Source of the DNA: CALLPQ01 sp038531745
Lineage (GTDB): Bacteria > Pseudomonadota > Alphaproteobacteria > Caulobacterales > Parvularculaceae
Direction of reading: 5' to 3'
Length of the DNA stretch: 64,000 nucleotides
Assembly: GCA_038531745.1 (NCBI GenBank)
Contig: JBCBBJ010000003.1
Location: forward strand, 244,318 to 308,317
Numbering within the stretch: the first letter of the stretch is position 1; the number at the start of each line of letters is the position of its first letter. The notes beneath the pieces are model-generated. The model searched no databases. It saw only the letters and a list, made by a program, of their open reading frames with translations, and had not been told where the DNA came from. The translations under genes were made by a program, and so were the position numbers. Below are positions 46,480 through 53,582 of the stretch, piece by piece.

Positions 46480-46778
46480 GCCCAATCCGATTGGCCCAAG
46501 CCGTTTGGCCGTATGCCGCGCCGTTGCGTGCCCCTGCCCTTTAATCTACGGGATCAGTGAGGCCAGTGCCAGCCCTGAACGATCAAACGTAAGCCGCTGA
46601 TTCGCTTAGCAAAGACACCAGGAGTGCCAAGCGACGAGCCGTACGACTAAGTTGCCTGCGGGTGTCTTTGTCTTCGGCAATACACCAATTGCGTGAACAA
46701 GGGGTTTCGCTTGCGTAAAGCAGCGCCAGTTCCGGCGCCCAAGCCAAAATACGCCGGGGCGTTTTGCCTATGTGACCA

Positions 46779-46807
46779 TTGAAAATTTACTGTTTCCGCG
46801 CTATGCT
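46779..46807 (+). promoter_or_regulatory. Sigma-70-type promoter of ssrA
   Basis: TTGAAA (46779-46784) and TATGCT (46802-46807) are separated by exactly 17 bp. Transcription would start near 46813-46815, at the foot of the hairpin GTTCC-TTCG-GGAAC that opens the tmRNA precursor. The region upstream (46480-46778, about 300 bp) shows no other gene. Confidence 0.75.
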
Positions 46808-46813
46808 CATAGC

Positions 46814-47118
46814 GTTCCTTCGGGAACTATGGTGATAAATGGCGCGTGTAATAAGCGGATCGGACCCGGGGGCGGTACCCGGCGGCTCCACCAAAGCGCC
46901 CTTCTTGTTGGCCTTTACGCTAGCGAGACCGGGCATTTTGGCGGGGCCGAAATAGGATCGACGGACGTCTAAAGACGATGTTTTCACCCGGGTTGCCTCC
47001 GTTATTTGGCTACTCTTGAATAGTTGCAAATGACAATTTCAAGGCAGAAACTGCTCTTGCTGCTTAAGCGGCTGAGTAATTTCGACACTTAAAGTCCTGA
47101 CCTCAACCTAAGGTCAGG
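46814..47118 (+). ncRNA. ssrA: Transfer-messenger RNA, circularly permuted two-piece (alpha tmRNA)
   Basis: The acceptor piece comes first and ends CGGCTCC-ACCA (46883-46893), with an arm CCGGG/CCCGG just before it. About 49 bases are then excised (46894-46942). The coding piece begins GGGGCCG at 46943-46949, which pairs with CGGCTCC to rebuild a 7-bp acceptor stem with the G3-U70 wobble that alanyl-tRNA synthetase reads. It continues AAATAGGATCGACGG, the conserved tmRNA 5' region. The tag frame at 47026-47067 encodes ANDNFKAETALAA and a stop. The 3' boundary is uncertain; a stem CCTGACCT/AGGTCAGG at 47096-47118 may mark it. tmRNA rescues stalled ribosomes. Confidence 0.94.
47026..47067 (+). 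other. tmRNA tag reading frame
   Basis: Thirteen codons from the resume codon GCA to TAA: ANDNFKAETALAA. With the alanine carried by tmRNA the tag becomes A-ANDNFKAETALAA. The start AANDNF matches the SspB-binding part of the Caulobacter tag, and the end ALAA is the ClpX-recognised degron. Confidence 0.93.
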
Positions 47119-47130
47119 CGGGGCCCCGGG

Positions 47131-47605
47131 GGTGCCTGGCAACAGAAGCCCCCACTTTTTTCAATGGCCTGATTTTGCTGCTCCTAGCGATGCTGATTTT
47201 AGGATCAGTGGGCAGGCACCCCCGAAAATATGAGAAGGCGGGTGCCTGGCAACAGAAGCCCCCACTTTTTTCAATGGCCTGATTTTGCTGCTCCTAGCGA
47301 TGCTGATTTTAGGATCAGTGGGCAGGCACCCCCGAAAATATGAGAAGGCGGGTGCCTGGCAACAGAAGCCCCCACTTTTTTCAATGACCTGATTTTGATG
47401 CTCCTAGCGATGCTGATTTTAGGATCAGTGGGCAGGCACCCCCGAAAATATGAGAAGGCGGGTGCCTGGCAACAGAAGCCCCCACTTTTTTCATCGGTCT
47501 GATTTTGATGCTCGCAGCGATGCTGATTTTAGGATCAGTGGGCAAGCACCCCCGAAAATGTAAGAAGGCGGGTGCCTGGCAACGCAAGCCCCGCTTTCCT
47601 TTTTA
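47131..47605 (+). repeat. Array of 110-bp direct repeats (4 full units plus fragment)
   Basis: Units start at 47131, 47241, 47351 and 47461 with GGTGCCTGGC, and a fifth copy breaks off after about 30 bases from 47571. Units 1 and 2 look identical, unit 3 differs at two positions, and unit 4 at several more. Within a unit GGTGCCTG (bases 1-8) can pair with CAGGCACC (83-90). Across a unit border CAGGCACCC can pair with GGGTGCCTG over an 18-base loop. CTGAT/ATCAG makes a smaller inner stem. 110 is not a multiple of 3, so no repeated protein is encoded. The array sits between ssrA and sspB. Confidence 0.95.
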
Positions 47606-47724
47606 TCCCTCGTACCGTGCGCGTTAGACGACCAATCCGCGTAGCCACGGCGATCACCCCATTGATCCGTCAACAGGCTAAGGCGTATACTCAAGCATTG
47701 CATTCTCAACCACAGGCAAACCGC

Positions 47725-48282
47725 GTGGCAGATATCGAACTCGACTATGATCAGATCATGCAAAATGCCCTGCGCCATGTGGTGAAGGACGTGTTGCTGA
47801 TCACCGCCGATTTGGGCGAGACACCGGGCGATCACCATTTTTATGTGGAGTTCCTCACCGATGCGCCGGGCGTCAGCCTGCCCGATCATCTCAAGGCGCA
47901 ATATCCCGAGCGGATGACCATTGTCCTCCATCACCAATTCGACGATCTTGATGTGGGCAGCGACGGATTTCAGGTCACCTTATCGTTCAAAGGTGTAGAG
48001 GCTCGCCTGTCGATCCCGTTTGACGCGATCACCAGTTTCGCAGACCCCAGCGCCAAATTCGGCTTGCGGTTTCAAGAGGATGAGAACGACGAAACGGCCC
48101 CGCCCCTCACCTCTGAAAATGAACCCTCTCCCGAGCAATCGGCTGACATCGCGGCGCTTTCCCCGCGTGAATCATCCCCGGCTCCGCAGGAAACGCCGAG
48201 CGATGGCGCAAATGAGGAGGATGAGCAAGCCCCGACCGGCACCGCCGACGTGGTCAGCCTCGATGCGTTTCGCAAAAAGTAG
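47725..48282 (+). CDS. sspB: SspB family ClpXP adaptor (alpha type)
   Basis: 185 residues from a GTG at 47725 with AGG eight bases upstream; the frame stays open to a GTG at 47572 inside the last repeat fragment, but that part does not look coding. The core ALRHVVKDVLLITADLGETP, HHFYVEFLTDAPGVSLPDHL and MTIVLHHQFDDLDVG is typical of SspB. The last 60 residues are acidic and disordered and end VVSLDAFRKK; a short C-terminal motif like this binds ClpX. SspB tethers ssrA-tagged proteins to ClpXP. The ssrA gene lies 0.6 kb upstream on the same strand. Confidence 0.93.
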   Translation: MADIELDYDQIMQNALRHVVKDVLLITADLGETPGDHHFYVEFLTDAPGVSLPDHLKAQYPERMTIVLHHQFDDLDVGSDGFQVTLSFKGVEARLSIPFDAITSFADPSAKFGLRFQEDENDETAPPLTSENEPSPEQSADIAALSPRESSPAPQETPSDGANEEDEQAPTGTADVVSLDAFRKK

Positions 48283-48336
48283 GTGTACGGTGTGTTAAGG
48301 CGTTGACGAGATGACGTATCCCGTCGCTTCGCTCGC

Positions 48337-49308
48337 TTACACAGCTTGATCTTCCGTAAACTGACCATGCTTTCGATATTGCACCATATAAGATGGCAAG
48401 ATCGCCTCAACAGGCTTTGGGGTAATTCCTAGGGTGGCAAGCGTCGCAATTTCAGGATCGTCTTTGTTCACCACATTGTCTTTTTTGAGCAATCGCACTT
48501 GATCACGGGTCAAAAACGGATCGAGAAACGGCAACGCCCCCACTATTTGCCCGCCAAGCCCCATGAGCGCGGCCATGGAAAACGGGATCGGCACCAGCGC
48601 CCGACGCACGCCAATCTCTCGCAACATCAATTCCATCAGTTCCCGGAACGTATAGATCCGCGGCCCACCAAGCTCGAAGATCGTGCCTTTGTGGGTCCCA
48701 GCCTCCAGACTTGCGCATATGGCGTCGGCAACATCATCAACATAAACCGGCTGGAACCGCGTTTTGCCGCCGCCGATCAATGGAAGCGCTGGCGCCACGC
48801 GCGTCATAGCAGCAAAGCGGTTAAAGAAATCATCTTCCGGGCCAAACACAATCGACGGGCGCATGATCACCGCGTCTGGCACGTGGGCCCGGATGCTTGC
48901 CTCGCCTTCGGCTTTGCTGCGCGCATAAAGGCTTTTGCCGCTGGCATCGGCGCCGATGGCTGACACATGCACGAGACTATTGATGCCTGCATCGGCGCAC
49001 GCGGCGGCAATATTGCTGGCACCTTCCGCCTGAATGGCGTCGAATTTCTGGCTACCGGCCTGAAACAAAATGCCCACACAATTGATCACCGCATCGGCAC
49101 CGGCGAGGGCATCGTCAATGGATTGGCGGTGGCGGATATTAACCTGCGCCAGCTGAATCTGTCCCACGACCCCCATGGGTTTGAGGTGCGTGGCAAGGTG
49201 CGGACGGCGCACGCCCACCCGCACGCGCCAACCCCGGCGGGCAAGCTCACGCACCACGTGACGCCCCACAAACCCTGATCCACCAATAACCACAGCCAAT
49301 TTGCCCAT
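48337..49308 (-). CDS. Complex I NDUFA9-like NAD(P)-binding protein
   Basis: 323 residues of the atypical short-chain dehydrogenase group. The dinucleotide motif GGSGFVGRHVV is at residues 9-19, with YARSKAEGEASIRAHVPDAV and IMRPSIVFGPEDDFFNRFA further on. The match is to proteins related to mitochondrial complex I accessory subunit NDUFA9. In bacteria the role is not settled; NAD(P)H binding is likely, catalysis uncertain. It is convergent with sspB, 54 bp apart. Confidence 0.9.
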   Translation of the reverse strand: MGKLAVVIGGSGFVGRHVVRELARRGWRVRVGVRRPHLATHLKPMGVVGQIQLAQVNIRHRQSIDDALAGADAVINCVGILFQAGSQKFDAIQAEGASNIAAACADAGINSLVHVSAIGADASGKSLYARSKAEGEASIRAHVPDAVIMRPSIVFGPEDDFFNRFAAMTRVAPALPLIGGGKTRFQPVYVDDVADAICASLEAGTHKGTIFELGGPRIYTFRELMELMLREIGVRRALVPIPFSMAALMGLGGQIVGALPFLDPFLTRDQVRLLKKDNVVNKDDPEIATLATLGITPKPVEAILPSYMVQYRKHGQFTEDQAV

Positions 49309-49505
49309 CGGTCTATCCTTTAATCCTTCGGTGCCCTGCGCTAACCCTTTTCCACTGGCGGATCAATCGGCCACGATGTCGTCCAGCCGGTACTTGCCGC
49401 CAAGAGCTGCGAAACGCTTTTCAATTTGACAAGCGCCAACCGGTTTCTTATCTCTCGCGGCTCACCATCGACGGCACATTGCTTTTGTGATGACGCCGAT
49501 CGGGG

Positions 49506-49592
49506 GCCCAGATGGCGGAATTGGTAGACGCGCCAGCTTCAGGTGCTGGTGACCGTAAGGTCGTGGAGGTTCAAGTCCTCTTCTGGGCACCA
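49506..49592 (+). tRNA. tRNA-Leu (CAG)
   Basis: 87 bases including an encoded CCA end. The acceptor stem GCCCAGA/TCTGGGC is perfect. The anticodon loop TTCAGGT gives anticodon CAG, the long variable arm GACC-GTAA-GGTC marks a class II tRNA, and the T loop is TTCAAGT. It reads leucine CUG codons. Confidence 0.97.
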
Positions 49593-49763
49593 TTTTTTGT
49601 TGTATTGACGCACAAAATACGCGGGGTATTCCGCACTTTTTAGGTGCTGGCCGTAGCAGGCACGCGCTCCTAGCGATTTCGTCATAGTCTTTACGAAATT
49701 GTGATTTGAAAGCGGGTCCACCCGTGACGATATCTTACCGACACACTTGATGAGGACTAAATT

Positions 49764-50165
49764 ATGAAAACGAAAATACTGATCGCTGCCGGTGCGCTGG
49801 CTGTTGCCGGCTCGGCTTTTGCCCATGATGTTATCCATGCCGGACATGGAAGTGCCCATACGGCCGATGACGGACACCTTGCCATTAATCATGATGGCCA
49901 TATCGATCACCTCCATGACGGCCATCTGCACCACATGAATAATGGCCTTGTTGACGAACATGTGATTGCCATCTCTGCGGCCAACCCGGTTGATGAACGC
50001 CTGGTCAAACGCGTGAGCCACAAAAACCATCAGCACGATCAGGGCGACGAAAAACATCCATATATTCAGCATGGACATCATTTCGACTATCTGCACGGTG
50101 ACCGTCTGCACCATGTGCATGGTGACCATGTGGACGATCACGGGAAAATTCAGATCGTCAAATAG
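49764..50165 (+). CDS. Histidine-rich exported protein
   Basis: 133 residues. A signal peptide (MKTKILIAAGALAVAGSAFA) is followed by a mature protein with about 30 His among 113 residues, in pairs and HxH patterns such as DGHLHHMN, HGHHFDYLHGD and HHVHGDHVDDHG. Many Asp residues accompany them. It probably binds Zn, Cu or Ni in the periplasm; the metal cannot be told. TGATGAGGACTAAATT supplies the ribosome site. A terminator follows 23 bp after the stop. It is not in an operon, and no Zur or Fur box was recognised. Confidence 0.8.
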   Translation: MKTKILIAAGALAVAGSAFAHDVIHAGHGSAHTADDGHLAINHDGHIDHLHDGHLHHMNNGLVDEHVIAISAANPVDERLVKRVSHKNHQHDQGDEKHPYIQHGHHFDYLHGDRLHHVHGDHVDDHGKIQIVK

Positions 50166-50188
50166 GCGATATTACCATACGCATACGA

Positions 50189-50219
50189 AAGGCATCCCCT
50201 TTACCGGGATGCCTTTTTT
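50189..50219 (+). terminator. Rho-independent terminator after the His-rich gene
   Basis: GGCATCCC and GGGATGCC make a strong stem with a short loop, flanked by AAA and followed by TTTTTT. On the plus strand it ends the His-rich transcript. The opposite strand has a short U-run, so it may act weakly in both directions; it touches the fah stop codon. Confidence 0.93.
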
Positions 50220-51234
50220 ATGTGCCAACCTTTTCAACGCGCTGATCAATCCTGCCAAAAATCGACTGGCCATTGTCATCATCCATGTGAATGGTAACCC
50301 GGTCGCCAAAGCGCATAAAGGGCGTCGATGCAGCGCCGGTTTCGATGGTTTCAATCATCCGAATTTCGGCGATACACGAATAGCCCGCCCCGCCCTCAGC
50401 AATGGGTCTGCCAGGCCCCCCCTCAAGCTTGTTCGATACCGTGCCAGAGCCGATGATGGTGCCCGCGCCAAGGTTGCGGGTGCGCGCAGCGTGGGCAATG
50501 AGCTGGCCAAAATCAAAGGTCATATCAATACCGGCATTGGCCTGACCAAAGGGTTTGTCATTATACTGAACATGCAACGGCAGATGGAGTTTGCCCCCCG
50601 ACCAGTGATCACCCAATTCATCGGGTGTAACCGCACAGGGGCTGAACGCGCTTGACGGTTTTGACTGGAAAAAGCCAAACCCCTTGGCCAATTCGCCGGG
50701 GATGAGCCCACGCAACGACACATCATTGACCAACATAATCAACTGCACATGGTCGAGGGCGGCCTCGGCCGACACGCCCATGGGCGTGTCATTGAGGATG
50801 ACCGCAATCTCGCCTTCCATATCGATACCAAAGCCATCATCGCGGGGCATCGTGATGGGATCTGTGGGGCCAAGAAAAGTGTCGGATCCCCCCTGATACA
50901 TGAGCGGGTCTGTCCAGAATGTCTCGGGCATTTCGGCGCCCCTTGCCTTGCGCACCAATTCCACATGGTTCACATAGGCCGATCCGTCAGCCCACTGATA
51001 AGCGCGCGGTAGCGGGCTTTCGCAAGCCGTTTGATCAAACACTTCGCCTGCCACACGCCCGTATTCAACATCGGCAGCGAGGTCGGAAAGCTGCGGGCCA
51101 CACGCGGTCCAATCGTCAAGGGCAGCCTGCAAGGTGGGGGCAAAGGGCGCCGCGGACACGCACCGGGAAAGGTCGTGTGAGACAACAACCAATGCGCCAT
51201 CGCGTTTGCCATTTTTCAGGGTTGCCAGTTTCAT
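50218..51234 (-). CDS. fahA: Fumarylacetoacetate hydrolase family protein (fumarylacetoacetase)
   Basis: 338 residues. The metal-binding C-terminal fold has DMEGEIAVILND, LVNDVSLRGLIPGELAKGFG and LGAGTIIGSGTVSN. Last step of tyrosine breakdown: fumarylacetoacetate is split to fumarate and acetoacetate, using Mg or Ca. Here it closes a three-gene minus-strand set after a VOC protein and hppD, which strongly supports this role over other FAH-fold hydrolases. It starts 37 bp after the VOC gene. Confidence 0.92.
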   Translation of the reverse strand: MKLATLKNGKRDGALVVVSHDLSRCVSAAPFAPTLQAALDDWTACGPQLSDLAADVEYGRVAGEVFDQTACESPLPRAYQWADGSAYVNHVELVRKARGAEMPETFWTDPLMYQGGSDTFLGPTDPITMPRDDGFGIDMEGEIAVILNDTPMGVSAEAALDHVQLIMLVNDVSLRGLIPGELAKGFGFFQSKPSSAFSPCAVTPDELGDHWSGGKLHLPLHVQYNDKPFGQANAGIDMTFDFGQLIAHAARTRNLGAGTIIGSGTVSNKLEGGPGRPIAEGGAGYSCIAEIRMIETIETGAASTPFMRFGDRVTIHMDDDNGQSIFGRIDQRVEKVGT

Positions 51235-51270
51235 GGAATTCTCCGTTCAGGGCCCACAGGGGACCCGTGA

Positions 51271-51828
51271 TTATTGATCGTCCGCATCGCTACCCGCCAA
51301 TTCGTGCAACCACGCCGCGTGGCGGGGCGCCTTTTTTGTTGATGACCAAGCGTCCAACATGGGCTCTGCCACGCGGGCCAATTCATCATACTGCGCCGGC
51401 GTACCAATATCGGCGGCAAGCTCCAGACGATGGCCATTGGGGTCGAAAAAATAGATGGATTTGAAAACACCATGGTGGGTGGGACCAAGCACATCAATAT
51501 TGTGCGCCTCAAGATGCGTCTTGGCATTAAGGAGTGCGGCCTCATCGGCAACGCGGAATGCAATGTGTTGCACCCATTCGGGCGTGTTCGGGTCACGGCC
51601 CATGGATGGCTGCTCGGGCAATTCAAAAAACGCGATCACATTACCGTGCCCCGCATCCAGAAAAACATGCATATACGGATCATAAACGCCGGTTGACGGC
51701 ACATGGTCTTCGGAAAAGGCCGTCGTAAAGTTCATACCCAGCATGGTCTGATAAAAACGCACGGTCTCGCGCGCGTCATGGCACCGATAGGCAACATGGT
51801 GGACGCCTTTCAGGCTGGGGACACTCAT
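51271..51828 (-). CDS. VOC (glyoxalase/dioxygenase) superfamily protein
   Basis: 185 residues. The N-terminal GVHHVAYRCHDARETVRFYQ and the later VQHIAFRVAD and DPNGHRLELAAD fit a metal-binding vicinal oxygen chelate protein, with His, His and Glu as probable ligands. Substrate unknown. Its start overlaps the end of hppD by four bases, so it is co-translated with it. A role in the tyrosine/homogentisate pathway, for example as maleylacetoacetate-handling or detoxifying enzyme, is an inference from position only. Confidence 0.85.
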   Translation of the reverse strand: MSVPSLKGVHHVAYRCHDARETVRFYQTMLGMNFTTAFSEDHVPSTGVYDPYMHVFLDAGHGNVIAFFELPEQPSMGRDPNTPEWVQHIAFRVADEAALLNAKTHLEAHNIDVLGPTHHGVFKSIYFFDPNGHRLELAADIGTPAQYDELARVAEPMLDAWSSTKKAPRHAAWLHELAGSDADDQ

Positions 51829-52922
51829 GCGTCTGCGCCCTCCACTGCCAAAACACCGCGATTGATCTGGTCGCGTTCGATGCTTTCAAACAGGGCCTTG
51901 AAGTTACCCTCGCCAAAACCGTCATCGCCCTTGCGTTGGATAAATTCAAAAAATACGGGGCCTATGCGGGGTTCGGCAAAAATCTGCAGCAGCAATCTGG
52001 GCGCGTCCTCGGTTGTTCCATCGAGCAAGATGCCCCGGCTTTTCAAGCCGTCCAGACTTTCCCCGTGGCCCGGCAAACGCCCATCCAACATTTCATAATA
52101 GGTTTCCGGCGGGGCTGTCATAAACGGGACATTGCGGGCTTTGAGCTGATCCCAGCAGGCATAAAGATCGTCGCAAATTAGGGCGATATGCTGAATTCCC
52201 TCACCATTATAGGCGCGCAAAAATTCCTCAATCTGTCCCTTACCGCCCTCGCCTTCTTCATTCAGCGGAATACGGATCTTTCCGTCGGGAGCCGTCAACG
52301 CCTTTGAGGTGAGCCCGGTATATTCGCCTTTAATATCAAAAAACCGAATCTCGCGGAAATTAAACAGGCGCTCGTAGAAATCTGCCCAATAACCCATCCG
52401 CCCGGCATAGACATTGTGGGTCAGGTGATCGATGATATTAAATCCGCATCCCACCGGGTGCCGATCAACATCCGGCAGGTAGTCAAAATCGATATCATAA
52501 ATATTGAGACCGTCCTTTGGGTCATCACTATACCGATCAATCAGATAGATGATTGAGTTGCCAATGCCGCGAATACCCGGAATGTGCAATTCCATGGGCC
52601 CAGGCCGGGTCTCCACCGGTTCTGCCCCCCGATCAAGAAGATGGTCATAGGCCGCCGCCGCATCGCGAACGCGAAATCCCATGCCACATGCGCTTGGCCC
52701 ATGTTCCCGGGCAAAGTACCAGGCCGGTGATTTTGGCTCATAGTTGGTAATCAAATTGATTCCACCTTGGCGCCAAAGCGCAACGTCTTTGGCGCGGTGG
52801 TTGGCCACATGGGTAAACCCCATCGCCTCGAACACCGGCTCCAGCAAACCTTTTTCCGGAGCTGAAAATTCGATGAACTCAAACCCGTCGAGACCCGCGG
52901 GATTATCAAAAAGATCGGCCAT
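51825..52922 (-). CDS. hppD: 4-hydroxyphenylpyruvate dioxygenase
   Basis: 365 residues from the ATG at 52922, which has GGGAG eight bases upstream; a longer start at 52937 is less likely. Fe(II) ligands are visible: His in NIIDHLTHNVY, His in GIQHIALICDD, and Glu in GPVFFEFIQRKGDDGFGEGNF, the C-terminal family signature. It converts 4-hydroxyphenylpyruvate to homogentisate. First gene of hppD-VOC-fah. The next enzyme, homogentisate dioxygenase, is not in the window. Confidence 0.97.
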   Translation of the reverse strand: MADLFDNPAGLDGFEFIEFSAPEKGLLEPVFEAMGFTHVANHRAKDVALWRQGGINLITNYEPKSPAWYFAREHGPSACGMGFRVRDAAAAYDHLLDRGAEPVETRPGPMELHIPGIRGIGNSIIYLIDRYSDDPKDGLNIYDIDFDYLPDVDRHPVGCGFNIIDHLTHNVYAGRMGYWADFYERLFNFREIRFFDIKGEYTGLTSKALTAPDGKIRIPLNEEGEGGKGQIEEFLRAYNGEGIQHIALICDDLYACWDQLKARNVPFMTAPPETYYEMLDGRLPGHGESLDGLKSRGILLDGTTEDAPRLLLQIFAEPRIGPVFFEFIQRKGDDGFGEGNFKALFESIERDQINRGVLAVEGADA

Positions 52923-52991
52923 GGCGCATTCTCCCAAATCGGCTTCGTCGCTGCATGCTTGTCTTTAGCATAAAGATCAAGATAGAAACAA

Positions 52992-53005
52992 GTTGTGATC
53001 ACAAC
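52992..53005. promoter_or_regulatory. Palindromic operator candidate between hppD and marR
   Basis: GTTGTGATCACAAC is a perfect 14-bp palindrome, 17 bp before the MarR-family ATG and 69 bp before hppD. Its position in the divergent promoter region fits a MarR-type operator controlling both directions. Confidence 0.7.
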
Positions 53006-53022
53006 GTTTTATAGGAACGGAT

Positions 53023-53460
53023 ATGGCCCCACGCGCCGTCATTAATCTAAACGACTTTCTGCCCTATCAGCTTGTGGTGCTCGCCGACAAAATTGACCGG
53101 CGCACGGCAAAAATCGCCCGGGAACGCGGTGATCTTAGCTTATCGCAATGGCGGGTGATGGCGGCGGTGGCCGGGAAAGCAGGCACCACGGCACGCGATG
53201 TTGTTGCCGCCACGCCAATGGATAAGGGCATTGTAAGCCGCGCCTTGGCCACCATGGTCAAACGCGGCCTCATAGACCGGCGAGCCTCAGCGGCGGATGC
53301 CCGGCTTAGCCATTTGTTCCTGACGGCGCGGGGTACAAAACTCTATTCCAGCATGGTTGATGACGTGCGTGCCTTGGAGGGAACGCTTTCCACTATCGTC
53401 GGTAAGACGGCGCGCACCACGCTGCTATCAACCCTGCAGGCCATAAACAAAAACCTGTGA
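53023..53460 (+). CDS. MarR family transcriptional regulator
   Basis: 145 residues with a winged helix: LSLSQWRVMAAVAGKAGTTA, then ATPMDKGIVSRALATMVKRG and the wing RRASAADARLSHLFLTARG. It is divergent from hppD with a palindrome in between, so it probably represses the tyrosine-catabolic genes and itself, released by an aromatic ligand. AGGAACGGAT precedes the ATG. Confidence 0.93.
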   Translation: MAPRAVINLNDFLPYQLVVLADKIDRRTAKIARERGDLSLSQWRVMAAVAGKAGTTARDVVAATPMDKGIVSRALATMVKRGLIDRRASAADARLSHLFLTARGTKLYSSMVDDVRALEGTLSTIVGKTARTTLLSTLQAINKNL

Positions 53461-53491
53461 CGGCCAAGAACGCATGGCCATCACAGGTTTT
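53451..53491 (+). terminator. Terminator-like hairpin overlapping the marR stop
   Basis: AAACCTGTGA and TCACAGGTTT form a 10-bp stem with inner GGCC/GGCC pairing; the TGA stop codon lies in the 5' arm. A short U-run follows (TTTT). Confidence 0.75.
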
Positions 53492-53582
53492 CGTCAGTAA
53501 GCCCCCTGTTGACAAACAGACGACTGGACCCGGGGGCCCCTCACCGCGCGGCTCCCCACCGCGCGCCGTTACATGGCTCAGT

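Noticed and set aside
46787..47029. Minus-strand 80-residue open frame containing VEPPGTAPGSDPLIT
   Set aside because: It is the antisense of the tmRNA acceptor piece and intervening segment; the RNA explains its conservation.
47131..47605. CRISPR array
   Set aside because: The repeat unit is 110 bp with no variable spacers and there are no cas genes; it is a plain tandem repeat.
47381..47937. Minus-strand frames with recurring GGACPLILKSASL segments
   Set aside because: They come from the 110-bp repeats read in shifting frames and from antisense of sspB.
49506..49592. tRNA-Leu as a phage or island attachment site
   Set aside because: No integrase gene or repeated tRNA 3' end was seen nearby.
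49539..50141. Minus-strand 200-codon frame rich in Met and Val
   Set aside because: It is the complement of His codons (CAT/CAC) in the histidine-rich gene and runs through the tRNA-Leu.
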